Shown here one piece after another: positions 27,400 to 41,100 of a stretch of DNA of 64,000 nucleotides (its first letter is position 1; each line of letters opens with the position of its first letter). Source of the stretch: Onchocerca lupi (lineage: Eukaryota; Nematoda; Chromadorea; Rhabditida; Onchocercidae); contig JAOVVO010000016.1 of the NCBI GenBank assembly GCA_028564675.1, positions 1 through 64,000 of the forward strand, given 5' to 3'. The position numbers and the translations under genes are program-made. Under the pieces are notes generated by a model, which worked only from the letters and a program-made list of their open reading frames with translations, was not told where the DNA came from and did no database searches.

Positions 27400-28410
27400 A
27401 GATTCCTTCAAAATTAAGCGAAGTTGACCTTGAAATGAAGTGCTTAAATCGCATATGGCAAGAAAATTAAAGTTCAACACATCCATGATTCGTAGCGTTT
27501 CAATGAAGGAAAAAAATTCTTGATATGCCCAAAATGCAATGGAACAAACTTATGTTATGGCAGCAAAAATTTGAAATTCAATGGCATTATCACAAAGCAT
27601 CTTAACAACAAATGAGAATAGTTCGCTCTCATCTCAGAGATTGCATTTAATGCAGGAAGAACTTCCGGTGTTACTTCCAAATATCTCCATCAAACATCAT
27701 AAATTAGCATATTTTTATTTCAGAAGACGTTTTACGAAAATGCAAATTACTCTTCCTATTATTTTAAGCAGTTCATCCCCATCAGCATGATGAACGAGTT
27801 TAGGACCAGTCTTTTGGAGACTATTCACACACTGCTCAAGTTGTTGGTGATTGATAACTGCAATATTCCTCAGATAACATTTTAGTAAACACATAAAATT
27901 CCAGACAGAGAAAACCATTTCTGGACCACTACTACTAAGAACTACCAAGTTATTCACATTATTGCCAATCAAAAGAGATAGTTGTTTTTGAAAGATGTTG
28001 TTTCTGTTTTCATCATAACCCAGGTGTTATTCATTCGGATACCAAAACACTCCAACCATAGGATTATATGTTAAAAAATTAAAAATAGCAATATCTAGTT
28101 TCCGAAAATGCTAATCATGTATCTATTCACTGTTTAGGCCGTCGGTCCTGATTTTATTTGGTTATCATCTATTCATTCTTCCTAGTCACCTAAGACTTAT
28201 GTGATATACATACTGCTATATTAGAAAGAACCTCGTCGCTCTTCCTGTCTTATGATCAGTTATCAAGTCAGAATTTACGAAAGCTGAGATAGAAACATGA
28301 CTCCATCAAGTTTTTGTATAGCGTTTATTAGCAAAATCAGTGCCTTTAAATAACAGCACTCTATAATGATGAAGTAGTGAACAATATTCCTCAACGAGAT
28401 AAAAAAACTC
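27400..28410 (-). pseudogene. Degenerate Armadillo-repeat (beta-catenin-like) gene remnant
   Basis: Minus-strand translation yields segments in the same order as central Armadillo repeats of beta-catenin, broken by stops and frame changes. In order: FFYLVEEYCSLLHH (about 28370-28405) and NAIQKLDGVMFLSQL (about 28280-28325); then an open stretch at 27715-28015 with IGNNVNNLVVLSSSGPEMVF, comparable to the catenin YGNQESKLIILASGGPQAL segment; then KCNL-stop-DESELFSFVVKML (catenin has NLSD at the stop) and CDNAIEFQIFAAIT-stop-VCSIAF. The in-frame TGA is at 27634-27636 (one change from a TCA serine codon) and the TAA at 27550-27552. Family knowledge gives the order; decay is inferred from the stops. 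Short, diverged matches leave room for another ARM protein, or chance. Confidence 0.5.
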
Positions 28411-29385
28411 TAATGAAAACAAGCAAATTACTATTTTACAAATTGATTTATATGTAATCTGGCAGAAAAAGAATGTATTGCTCTAAGACTGGCGACCAAT
28501 ATGACTAAGAAAGGCATTACAGCACCAAACAATATAATACTGATGAAAAATGAAAAATAAATGCTACTAGAAGCAAAGATGAATCACATCATGAAATGCA
28601 CCACCACTAAGTTACAACGAAAAAAGTACCCCATATTCAATCTTATGGTCATATGGCACTGAAATAGAAGCCATTCTGACAACGGGTAAATAAACAGACG
28701 TTCGTTTACACAGTTTCAGGAGGAAAAAATTATAACAATAAATGCATCACCATTACCATTAAGATTTTGGATCTGTTGTTAGAACGGAATTCGATTCTGA
28801 TTCTTCAAATAACCCTTCCAGCTATTTCACTTAATTTTGCAGACTGTTAAATTAGCAAGAATCTTTTCCTTATTAATAGGAAATTGTAAAGATGACAATA
28901 GGAGGAACTGAGCTCGAATTACCAATTTTATTATATTTGTATCTGAAACAAAAAGTTCAAAAATGAAAAATAGAAAATAAAATACGAGCTGCAGTTCAAA
29001 AGATTTTATAAGTACTAAGCGAGAAAGTGACAAAGATAAAATTAGAGAATTAGCAATCTGGATAAAGAAAACAATAAATAAGAAAAAACGTATAAAACGT
29101 GTTGTGATTTGCAAGGGTACTAAAAATGGGTCCAAGAAATCCACTAATCCAATGTGGACTTTCGAAGTTCTGATTAGGCATTTTACATTTCAAAAGTGTA
29201 TTTGCCCTACCTTAATATTTAATAGAATGTCAATTACAGGGAAAAGTGAAAAAGAATTCCAAATGCATGAATCATATATATCATTTACACTGGTCGTTAA
29301 ACTTTGAAAATGATTCTCATAGCATAGAAAATTTCATAAGCAATATATACAAACCTCGAAAACTAATTTCAGTATATTCTTAATT
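28411..29385. other. Non-coding stretch downstream of the transthyretin-like gene
   Basis: I see no gene here. The 106-codon open frame at 28827-29144 (minus) is a run of Ile, Leu and Phe codons without domain character. The segment next to 29385 should hold the 3' untranslated region of the transthyretin-like gene. Confidence 0.5.
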
Positions 29386-31791
29386 TCAGTTTTGTTTTGT
29401 ATTATTTTTTGACTCAGTATTATTTTTTGCAAATGAAACCTCAATCGGTGAATCGAGATTAATTGTACCGATTTCATATGTCTTTGGCACAAAAGTTTTG
29501 AATGATGGGAGCCTTACGATTTCACCCGTCTGGTTGTTGCAATAATGTAATATTTGCAAATAGGGTTCTGGATTGTTCGGAATACCAGGAATCCAATCAA
29601 TATCTTCACCACATCCATCTAACTGGAATGAGCCGTCTTCGTTTGTGAATGTCACTCTAAATAAGTGAGATTAAACTAATTAGAATAAAGAAAAAAATGA
29701 AAATAAAAAATTCTCATACTCATAACTCATACTGCATTATCATGAATTCTCACTGGATGAATTTTACTTGAAGGTTTACATGTTTGTTAAGTGAACATTG
29801 CAAACACTACGTAGTAAAGCATTGCAACGTTTTCAAGGAATGGAAGGCACTATGCTGATATGATAACGGTGCATTTATTCAGTTTGACAATTAGGAATCA
29901 CATATCAAAAGAACTGAAAGTAATTTTCCCTCTGCAAACATCACGGAATGTCTTATTTTTTGTAAGACATGTTTTTTGACATTAATGAAAAATCAGCGAT
30001 CAATTAATCCTATTACATAACAAGTCTTCTTCTCATCGGGTGAGAAATGTCGTACATGCATCCATTTCTTTCATGATCTTTTTCCAGAGTAATTTTCATC
30101 TCTTTTCAGAGTTAATCTTCACATGTGAGAATTAAACAATAAATCCTCTATAAAAATGGGAAATGTGGAAAACACTTTAAAAGTGGCATAAACCTTTCAG
30201 TATCCGTGTTAATTCTACTAAGAATGATATTTACATAGATAAACGAAGGTTTAGAGCTCATGAGTTACCTATGGATCAAAACAAAACATGAGATACGGAT
30301 TTCAATTTGGAAACAAGACTAAAAACCCATCATAGGAATTTATAAAAATAATCAGTAAATATTTGCAAAGACAACAGCATGCGATGAGATGATACAATGA
30401 ATGGAAATGATATAAAACCGAGTCTAATAAATCTTTTTAACACTGAAACCGTAGATTTCTTCATATGTTTTCGACGCTAAATACGATAATAAAATTTCCG
30501 AAGGTAAGATATTACATTTGTTTCTGTGAGGAAATGGAGGTAAAATCGTTAGTGCAGGTTAATAAACTTTATAAGAATCAGTGACGGAACTTAACAAATA
30601 GAACAAATTAATTGATTTCTTTCTCAAGTTAACAAGTTTCTTGTTGAAACAACTAATCTTTTTAAGGATAAAACAGGTAGATTTCATGTACAAATATTCT
30701 GCAAATTAAAACTTCTGGAGTTGAAAGAAAGAGAGGAAAAGAGACTTAAGACAATTCACTGATTTGTACGTGTTATTAGAAAATGAAATTAATTTGCAGA
30801 ATATTTGTACATGAAATATTTGTATATTTTTGTACGCAGAGCGTAACATTCCCTTGTACAAAGAAAAGTTCAAATTTTTGGTTGGAAGCCTACATGGAAA
30901 TGCAAATAAGATTCAGAAAATCTATCAGAAGCAACAGATATTATTTAGATAAATGAAAGAAGACCTCAAAAAAGTGCGACATGCCAACCACCACAAGTTC
31001 AATCCCCATACAATTTGCGTGTCGATAATAAATAACATCACATCCTTCCTAGTGAAACGCGCAGATTGCTTCTACTTCACCTGATTTGTACTAACCAAAA
31101 CTGCAAACAAGTCGACGAAGCTCTGTGCTATGATCTACTACACAACTTGCTGCATAATAGGTCATGTAAGCAAAATTGTACAAAATTTGCTCATCTCTAA
31201 TAAAATTCCCACAATTTGATTACTTCTTAATATTTTTTTAAATTAGTGCTCGAAATCATCTCTCCCTTTATTTCTATCTCTCAAATGTCACGTAACTGAT
31301 TCCAAGTTTTGAAATGGTTTAAAGTGCTAATGACCACATCAAAAATTAAAAGCACATAGTAATTTCAAAGTTGTGGTGAAAGCATAGCAAGTGTAATCGA
31401 TCAAGTAGAATAAGCCAAAAAAAACTTGAGAATGAAACGCATGCACTACTGACTAATATATACACTTTTCCAAATGACTCTTGCCATAGATATAACAGCG
31501 TTAATGTGCTTTGAAAGAATATGTTTGGAGAATTCGTAGCGTTGAAATTATTCAAAGCAAAGATGGCAAGAATCCGTCAACTAACCCCATTAAATCATCA
31601 GGATCAATAATCTTAGCAATTGATAGTCCATCTCGATCATATACTCGTACTTCAACATTTAAATTTCTTGAAGGATCCTTATGGCAATGTACCTTGCCAT
31701 GTACCCAAACACACTTATGTTCTGCATAAGCAAATCGCATCAGTAGCAGCACAACCCAAGCATTTAAAGATATCAAATGTCTGAAATTCAT
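29386..31791 (-). CDS. Transthyretin-like (TTL) secreted protein
   Basis: Member of the nematode transthyretin-like family: small, secreted, beta-sandwich proteins of mostly unknown ligand, abundant in filarial excretory-secretory products. There are two exons, 31586-31791 and 29386-29656. The join is phase 2 (donor GTTAGT, acceptor TTATTTAG) and the protein has 158 residues. Residues 1-23 form a signal peptide (hydrophobic AWVVLLLMRFAYA, then EHK). The core follows: CVWVHGKVHC, VEVRVYDRDG, DPDDLMG joined to VTFTNEDGSFQLDGCG, EPYLQILHYCNN, and FVPKTYEIGTINLD. The tail is Asn/Lys-rich with two NNT glycosylation sequons and is longer than in many relatives. The start is the ATG immediately before the signal peptide. 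The 1.93-kb intron is long for this family and contains an inverted repeat. Which ttr paralogue it is cannot be told here. Confidence 0.93.
30681..30817. repeat. Perfect 29-bp inverted repeat with 79-base spacer
   Basis: Left arm 30681-30709 (begins ATTTCATGTACAAATATTCT) and right arm 30789-30817 are exact reverse complements across 29 bases; pairing fails at the next base on both sides. It lies in the long intron of the transthyretin-like gene. Candidates are a decayed miniature inverted-repeat element or a hairpin-forming intronic RNA. No flanking target duplication is obvious. Confidence 0.9.
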
Positions 31792-33893
31792 GAACTACAA
31801 AGGTGATGTACTAATATACAGATATGTTGCACATAAATATCTTAATTACAAACTGATTTGAAGTATAGTCCTCGTCGAAAAAGATAAATATAAGTTTTGC
31901 AATATGGATCCGCTTTTTAATAAAACAAAGCTATTAAATCATAGGATCTCTATTAAATCACTGGGAGACCAAGAACTTGTTGAGCTCTAGTCACATGTTT
32001 AGAATTATCTAACAAGAACATATTTTATAATACAACTGGAAACGAATTACAGCGATAAGGAACTGTTCTACTCTGAATCTAAGCCAGCATATAATATAAC
32101 AGTTTCTCAGCATGTTTGAAGTTGATGGATTTTATACACCAAACTTGAGCTAGATGAATTAAATCATATCTCAAAACCCACGAGAAGCTGACGACTCACT
32201 AAAGCTTTACAATACGATAAAATAAAATAAACGAAGTGAAAACAGTGAATAAGAAAAACAACCTTTGCATTGCAGAAGTTTTCCTAACTGCAGCGATGAA
32301 AGAAACCAATGGTATTATAAACTGCAAAAAAAGAAAAAAAAAAAACATATTGAGGTAGCAGATTCAGAAAGCACCATTTAATCTTGTATTATTCCACGAA
32401 TCGAAAGCGCAAAAGTTATCTTTCTAAACATCTCTTCTTCGCATGGCAAATTACTGCATCCAATCTTCTCTGTATTTCCTTAACGGAATTTAACCAAATT
32501 TAAGTGCAAAAAGGAAAACCCGCAATTGATGTATTAGCTGGAATTCAAAACTCACATGTAAATACCACGGCTAAGATATCCCAACGAATGCAAAATGCAA
32601 GAACTTCAATTCTGCCAAGTAATTCTTCAAAACTTTCGCCGACTTCAACGACTTCAAAAAATTAATTGAACTCTAGAATACATGCTATGACAAACATTTG
32701 CGAAAGTTGATTTTCGAAATTCTTGCAAATGTTGAGAAATATATCGATATGGTCATTTAGCTAATAAGTAAGAATCTATGGAAAATAAGAAATCTCGGCC
32801 ATCGAAAATTGGTATATTCATTATAAATGGACCGAAGCCACGAAACTTATTAAATCACAAGAAGGAACAAATTTTCAAATAACATAGGAATGAGAATTGA
32901 TGACTATTCAGTAATACATATAAGTCGTGCAAACTAGTCAAATCAATGGAAATAAGAAAAAGAAACAAATGCACCTCTCAATAAAGAAATTCAGAAGATA
33001 ATAGAAGCAAAATCATTTGTGCCGAAAACATAAAATTAGGTCGCCAATTGTTCGAAACACAATACAGTGAAAAAGGAAGCATCACTTGGAGAAAAGTATC
33101 ATTTCCTTCACGAAATTATAGCATCAATGCCAATCCAAAATGACATGGTAAAATAGTCAAAAATTTTGAAAATTCAACGATTTACTGACAAAATACTGAG
33201 TAAGCAACTATAGTTAAAAAGACTTTCTCGAATTTTACAGAAAGTGGATGACATATGGATTTAACATTCCGAGTATATTTTCTAAACAAAACCAGTTTGT
33301 AACATACTTATTTGTTGCTCAGTATAATCAAATCTTTTTTAGCAGTGATTTATAACTGACCCTTAAATATGATTATCTGAAGAGATTACTGTATCGTTCA
33401 TTTCCTAAAAGAATGGTCGTTTTTGGAAATAACAATGAATAAATACATTTAAGGGAAAACCCAAAACTGAAAAGTCTTTAACACCTCTTTCTTTACAGTA
33501 TGAAATAGAACACAACCGCAACCTCATAAATAAATTGCAGTAAACAAATTCCAAACAACGAAAAGTTTGTGACAATACTAAAAAAACTGGTCCAACAAAA
33601 ACTTTTCAACAGTAAACACTTTCAAGACTATGTCCTGAATAATGCATCATAACGACTCATGATTTCATAAAACGAATTGAAAATTCACCGATTGACTAAC
33701 AAATTATACTGGTTTGTCCAATATTATTGAGTGATTAATGTGATAATTGCATGTGCGGGATATGAAAATCTGTATGGGATATAAAAAAAGATGAAATTGT
33801 CTTCTGATGTTTTCCAATAGTGATAAACGCGGACATATACTTGGAAGTAACAACTATAAACAGGAATCTACAAGATAAATATATTATTTATAC

Positions 33894-33918
33894 AAAAAAA
33901 AAAAAAAAAAAAAAAAAA
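33894..33918. repeat. Poly-A run of 25 bases
   Basis: Uninterrupted A homopolymer without a recognisable retrotransposed body upstream. Confidence 0.9.
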
Positions 33919-35123
33919 CTGGATGATTCATAAAATCAAATTAAAATCATCACTTGCATCTTAAAATATGTTCAACATAAAGGTCCAACCTGTTAACCTT
34001 CTCATTATGGCTATCCTCGGTTTTGTAACCAGAATTTTGCAGAGATGCGCAGAAATGGAAAATCTCAGTGCAGAAGATAGATGACACGTATTCCTCTCGA
34101 CTAAAAAACAAACAGCAAGACAACTGCATTTATTAAATATCGAAGATTACATGCAGAAACTGTCAACAGCCAGAGTTAAGCCAGTTCATTGGGTATGGTA
34201 CAGCTTTTTAAAATAAGGCTGCATTGAAGGAGTAAGTTCAATGCCGGAAGATGCACTGACTAGGCAAATTTGACAGCCCAGAACAAAAAAAAAAAAGGAT
34301 GAAATAAAAAGAGCAGGAACAAAATTACAGCATAATTTTCGTGAATACAACTAAAAAGGTTAGGAGAGCTTTTGTAAAAAAAATAGAAGTTTGACTAATG
34401 AACTGTCACAATACTTCCTATATAATAATAATTAGAAAAGTGCAAGTATACTTTTCATAAATGAATATAGTTTTGAGGGATGCTAACAAAATATGACAAA
34501 AAGTCCATTCAAATCAATAAATTCAACGACAACATTCTGGAAAAGTGTCTAGTAACATATCAACCTATCCGCTGCCCAAACGTATTCTGTACCTGATAAC
34601 GGGAAAGATTAAGAAAGTCAGAAGAAGCAAGACAATAACGAAAAGATTCATCTGAAAATCACCAAATTCGTGAATAGGCGATAAAGAAAATAGCAACAAT
34701 ATTGCGATTGAAAGATATATAGAATATGACAACCAAGTCGATATTGCAATATATGTCTTGGAATAAAAGGTCGCATAGTTATCGATAAGGTAAAATCGAT
34801 ATTGTAAGTGCTTTCCAAGAAAAAAGGCAGATCAAATTCGTTCGTGATACTGTTTCTGAAGCAAGCAGCCTCTACGACAGCTTTAATTGAAACCTCTTTG
34901 CTTGTTCTCTCAATTTCCCCAAAAAAAAGTTAGAAATATTATTATGTCACTCGAAACAAGCGGGAAGTTTTGAATTGCAACCTAGAAACCCACACATCCC
35001 CTCCCAACTCAAAGTAAAATTGTCCGAACATATAAAACTTTATTCTCCGGCCGAATGACACATTTTATCCATCACCAATGTCGGAATTCGAGTGCACCAA
35101 ATTCAAATTTCAGTTCTCAAAGT

Positions 35124-35181
35124 GCAGTTTGTTTTTGAAGAATTTTCTTGCAGTTTGTTTTTGAAGGATTTTCTTGCAGTT
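35124..35181. repeat. Short tandem repeat, period 26
   Basis: Two nearly identical 26-base units begin at 35124 and 35150 (GCAGTTTGTTTTTGAAG...) and a third starts at 35176 but breaks off after GCAGTTTGT. The two full units differ by one base. Confidence 0.85.
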
Positions 35182-38100
35182 TGTGGAGTGTGGATGGTCG
35201 AGATTCCTCAGTGATATTTTAGAACATCTAAGTTTATCTGATCTGGACAGAAAGCGCTAAGAAAAGATCGGGTGCCATGTATATCTCTGCTGATTAGAAA
35301 TGACATTTCCATGCTTAAATTCTTTGCGTTCCTTACTCTTATTGAAAACTTTATTGCAGTAATTTCATCAAGACATCACCTTAATTAAAAGTACACTTCT
35401 TGTCAGTGCAATTTTCGGAACAACAAGAAGAGCACAACGAGAAAGTTAAGAAAACGGTAAGACCCAAAAATCATCTCATCAGGAAAACATAACAATTCTC
35501 GTGATTAGTCTAATGGTGTAAAATGACATGTTTTCATGGCAGATAACGTCATCAATTGATAACCAGTTATATTAGGTTCTTGCCAGCTGCTGAAAATATA
35601 CAACTTAGCGATGGCGAATACTTTCCTTAAATCGACTCTATTGATCATAAAATGAGTCAGATAATTTCGTTTGTTATAATCTTTCGATTGGAAGAAAAGC
35701 GCTAATTTGATTTGCATTATTTGGTTAGGTAAAGTTCACTGCAGTTCAATAGCCTATATCGATCCTTTTTTTAGGGAATTCTCAAGCATTACGGTACGCA
35801 GTTGCTTGGAGGAAGGCTTGTTAAACGATGCATTTCCTTTCACAAAATCCATTATATTTATAACAAAATCAAAATAATTGATTGATATTCATCTTACTAG
35901 AGCTGAAACCTTCACTAAATCTGAAATATTGCTTTTTCTACATTTTGACGAACGTTAAAAGAAGTAGATGGTTTGCTGATTATATCTGCTGCTAATCGGC
36001 GAATGGCAGCAATTATACATGTGCAGTTCATTCATTAGTATCAATTTATTAACAGTGGAAAACATTATATCAATTTATTAACAAACATTATCTATCTTTC
36101 TGTGGCTTTATATGATCTGTCGTTCTCATATTTGGTAGATGAAATATGACTGATCTCGATAAAGCCAGGAAACGATGTATCATCTTCGGAAGAAGTTGAT
36201 TCCAAAACTTCGGGTTTTAAGCTAGTGGGAAAAACAAACAAATAAATAAATAGAAGGAATCCATAAAATTTCTTATATTCAATTCAAAGAATTATCTAAG
36301 TTCATAAAATCGGAAGGAAAACATATGACAGAAACATGCAAGATGAATGAAGAAAAAGCAATTCTCTGCTATCGTGTGTCCATGTATGAAATAAGATTAC
36401 CGGAACGCTCTTTGACTAAAAGCCACAGAAATTACTGTCCTGCCATATATGAATATTACGAACAATTAGCTATTCTCTGTGATACCAACACAACAGCGAT
36501 CATTGATAAGGCAGGATTATTGCATGTTTCATAAAGCAGACGGGGTTTCTTTTCACATCCGAAATAACTGCTCTATCATTATTTTGCAGTGCGCCGTTTA
36601 GTGGGAAAATTTTATATATGTATTAGATGGTTGGGCTACGTTTTTGCACGGCCAACTCCCAATAAATGCAAAAATTAGGCATGGTGAGAAAAATTCTACC
36701 CACTCAGTTACTTTTACCTGTTGCAGTTGGACGGTAAAAAAAAAAAAAAAACTAGGTTTATTTATATGAAAACACAGCCTATTCAAATGTCAACCTTGTG
36801 TCAAAATTTCAAAGCAATCGGTGAAGAAGTTTCGGAGATTTAAGGTCGGTAACAAGGAACATTTACATTTTTATTTATATAGATATTTCATCCAAGTCAC
36901 TTCATCAATTTTAATGTTGAAAAAGTTAAGAAATATGCCATCATTCTACACAGGACATTTTGCGCTGCACTTGATATTTCCTGTTGCCTTCGTCATCAAA
37001 CGAATTGTTATCAGATGTGCGAGACCTTATAGATCTTGCCAGTTTAAATAGTTTACACAATGTTCAGAAATTCATAAACAACTCCATTACAAGATAAATA
37101 AAAAATTATATTGTCTTTGAAGATCTCATTCAGTCTGTTGCTCATATTCATGGTACAAGATTAGCTAGGCCACGGTACCAATCATAAGCACTCGCAAAGT
37201 TATAAATTGGATCATTCTTTGTTAGCCATAAGCAATCTACGATGCTAAGAATGATTAGCAAGATGATGAAAGGCAATTGACTAAACGAATAAATGGAAAT
37301 TATTTGCCAGTAAATAAAAATGGAATAAAATTTATTATATAAATTGATATGGCTTTCATCTATGGTATTTAATTTGCCAATTTTTAATACAGTCAGCTAA
37401 TGTTCGAATAACATTGCATTTTTAGCAAGAAAGGATTTTAAACAATGCAATTTTGCTATTACTAACATCGTCAAGGTTATAAGGTTGATATCAAGGTTAA
37501 TTTTTCGTGGACTTGTTTTAGAATTATCAACAAAAAGATTTCTTTTCTTCTATTTGCCGAGCTTTCCAATTTATTCTTTCAGATCCTGGAATAAGCAAAT
37601 ATGATGGAATAATGCAAAATTTCCTTCAAAAAAAATAGAGTTTTTAATTGAGATGGCACGATTTTGCTGCTTTCATTAAGCTAAACATTGAAAACTAAAA
37701 TTTGAATACAATAGTCCTGTACACAGGATTACGTGTCACAAACAGCAGAATCAAAAGATTTAACCAGGAATGACTGGACAAACATACAACGATTAATGCT
37801 TTCTTTTGAATTCATGCTTAATTTGGAAATCCAGGTGAATTCATCTAAGAAAGTTGCATTTTTTGAACATTCAGAAGTAGAGAAGTTGTTTGAAATACAG
37901 CAATGTAGAAGGTCTTGCATTTTATTAAATCCTAACTATTTAATCAGAATTGCAATGTATAGACCACTTTCCACGAAGGTAAATTGATTCAAATTCATTC
38001 AGGCACCACCAATTATTTTTTTTTAGAGTAGATTGCATCACAACTAACATTCCAGAATCTTTTGGCATCTACATGTGGATTGTAGTAGATCAAGTCAGAG

Positions 38101-41100
38101 CTATGCCAAAGAGCTATGGCAACATTTAAATCGCTTTGATTTCGTATCAAAATATAATGCTGGGATTAGTAAATCACATTAATATCCTACCCTTTATTCT
38201 TTTAATCTATTCCAGATCCAGCAAGTTCTATTTCCTAATTTGAAAACTGTTTCTGGTATTGCTAGAACTAAATTAAATAGTACAACTAAAATACAACGAG
38301 AAAATCATAATTGAAAGATCCGATTACTACATTTTCATAGCTACGCGGAATCTTTTAGATTTTTTTTGAAAGATTTTTGAGATTTAAACTTTCAGAATTC
38401 TTCAAGAATATTTTTCACGATTTTTCATGTTACGTTTTTTGTTCTGCTACTTGGCAAATTTACAAAATATTGCCGAAATACTCCGAAATAAGTTCTAATA
38501 AATTTGTAACTCTAAAATCCAAATTTAGAAATTCGTTAAATAGTAACTAATACTAGTTTAATCAAATAGATTTTAAATTCCTCAATTAAAAGACCAGTGC
38601 TGGTTGTGCGCTACTAGGTCTCTTACATCACTGTTTCGGAAATCACCCGAAAAGCAAATAACTATAGAACTATTTGATCAAAAGAAAAATTCAGCGATAG
38701 GCAATCTTCTTGTTTGGTATAAATTTATTGAGTTTGGGTTTCTTCTTTTCTCATCTTGAATTGACGAACATGCAGGCCATCATCATTTCCGTTCTGTAAA
38801 ATATTGGTTACCTAGTGTTGCTTCTTGTCTTGCCAGTACTTTAAAATGTTGTAAAATGTTTATTAAATTATTTGATTCCAGCGAACTATTTAGTTCTGAG
38901 TTTTCTAAAAAGTTCGAAATTGTAATTTCCCAAAGCAAGATGATTACAGAATTTGCCATCCGACCCTTAGTGTACGAATAGTGAAATACCAGGCTGCAAC
39001 TCAAGAATAGATATATGTCAACAAGAGAAAATAATTTTACTTCTCATGATATTTCATAGAGATCTTAATCTAAATTTTGCAAAACGAAATTCAGAATTAC
39101 ATGACATGCAGATACAAATAGCCATTTCGTAATTTGCTCAAAAATCTTCAAAAAGGTAGGGCTTCTTTCGTTTAATAAAAAAAAGAAAGAAACGAATATA
39201 ATGAAATCGGTGATTAATCAATGTGGTACTTGATCTATTATTGAAAAAATTCATTCTAATTTAAGATGGAAAATCAAGTTTCTTGTTGAGAGAACTATGG
39301 CAAGTCAATAAGTGATAATGTTGGAGATAATGTCATTCGTTTTGATGACTGCATCAAGGATTCCAAACCTCCTGAGGAATTTTCTTAAATAAATAAATCG
39401 TGATGGCTTAAGATTTTCGGATAATCAGCCATGAAATAATTGGATTTCAATAAAAAGAATACCGCCTTGCCTTAATTAATCAAGTTTTTTGAAAGAATGA
39501 TAGTTACTGATTGCAAATTTTTCCTTCTTATATTTTTCGTTGATTGCTGTAGAATATTTTTAAAAAATATGAGTGATAGAGCAACGAGAAAGAGAAAGGA
39601 TTTGATTGGGAAAATGCCTAACTCCTTTTTATCAAAATCAAATATATAAAAAAAGCAATGAATGATATAGTAGGGATATCGATCCTACCTAATTAACAGT
39701 CAGGGTTGAATATTTACGAAATTTTAATGCATTACTTGATTAATTAAAATATCTAAAACCCAGCACCTCACTCCTATCAAAATTTCAATAATGTGAGCAA
39801 AACCATCATTTATATCGATTGATGAGGAATGAGGCATAAATGCAGGTATATTCACGCTTTAACTTACATTTGCATCAACGGAATAATGACCGTCAAATTA
39901 ATTCAAAATAATTAAGATAATTCATCAATCCAAATAATTTACCTTTATTTAGTACTTTTAAAAATAATCCATTTGATGTAAATGACTGTAGTGTTGAATA
40001 ATATTGCATTGAAGCTTACTATCTGAGACGTTTCAAGTTTTTTTAATGATAAACTTTTTAAAAGGAGTACATTTTGGGCTAAAATATGAAGGAGAGGGAT
40101 GTGTTTCGGTCAGGCAATCAAATTAATCCTCTGATTCTGTAGCATGCCGCTTCTGCAGCACTCCTTCCCTCCACCCTTTCCTTCTTAGGCTATCATCATC
40201 ATCACATTCTCAACTAAAGATTATACGGTAGTCTTGATTCTTGCTATTCATTATTTATTCCATTCGAGAAAGATGTTTTAAAAGAAAATCTGCTTTGCTA
40301 ATTTCCAGGCTAGGCTTCCTAGGCCTTCCTCTAGCCATTACATTCAGCCCAACGGTGCGCTCAGATTTGTTAACAATCGTAATACTACACCGATTACTTC
40401 CAGTATCTCTCTCCTAAGCGCGGTAAATTTCACTTTTTGGTAGACTGTTTACAGTCTAAGCTATTCTGATTGAGCTAAATTCACTGTTTGGCCGAAAATT
40501 CTAGAAGGAACATGAGCATTTTACATTGAAGAGATATTAATTCGAAATGAGTGAAAGAATCAGAAATGTATGAGAAAAATGAAACAACTTTTTCCATCCA
40601 TTAAAATTTGTTATCATCGATGAGATAGGTTTTAAAAAGTGGCACATTTGCAATGAATTGAGCGTTTTTGTTTATTTCACTTTAATTTATACAAATAAGT
40701 TCTTAAAATATTATTGAAGGCAACAATAGTTCTTTTCCCCATTACTTGCCAACGACTGGCATGATATTAGAATGAAACTTGTTATGAACAAATGAATTAG
40801 TATCATAGATTGTTGAAAGACGCGAAACAATTCATGTCAAATAAGAAAAGAATTTTTCCCATAATAAACGTCTTGACTAATAGTGCAGTGCCCGAAAGAA
40901 AAGAAGACAGAAGCATCAATTTCGTGAGTTTTTAGACTCAGTATTTCTGTGCTCAACTTTTTTTTTTTCGGAAAACTGAAGCCTACGTAAGCATAATAGC
41001 AGTTACCTAGCCAATCGATATGCTAAGGCTAATTGGATTTTAAATTCTCTTGAAAAACTCTTCAAATAATTTCCCGAAATTCTTCTGAAGTAGATTTTTT

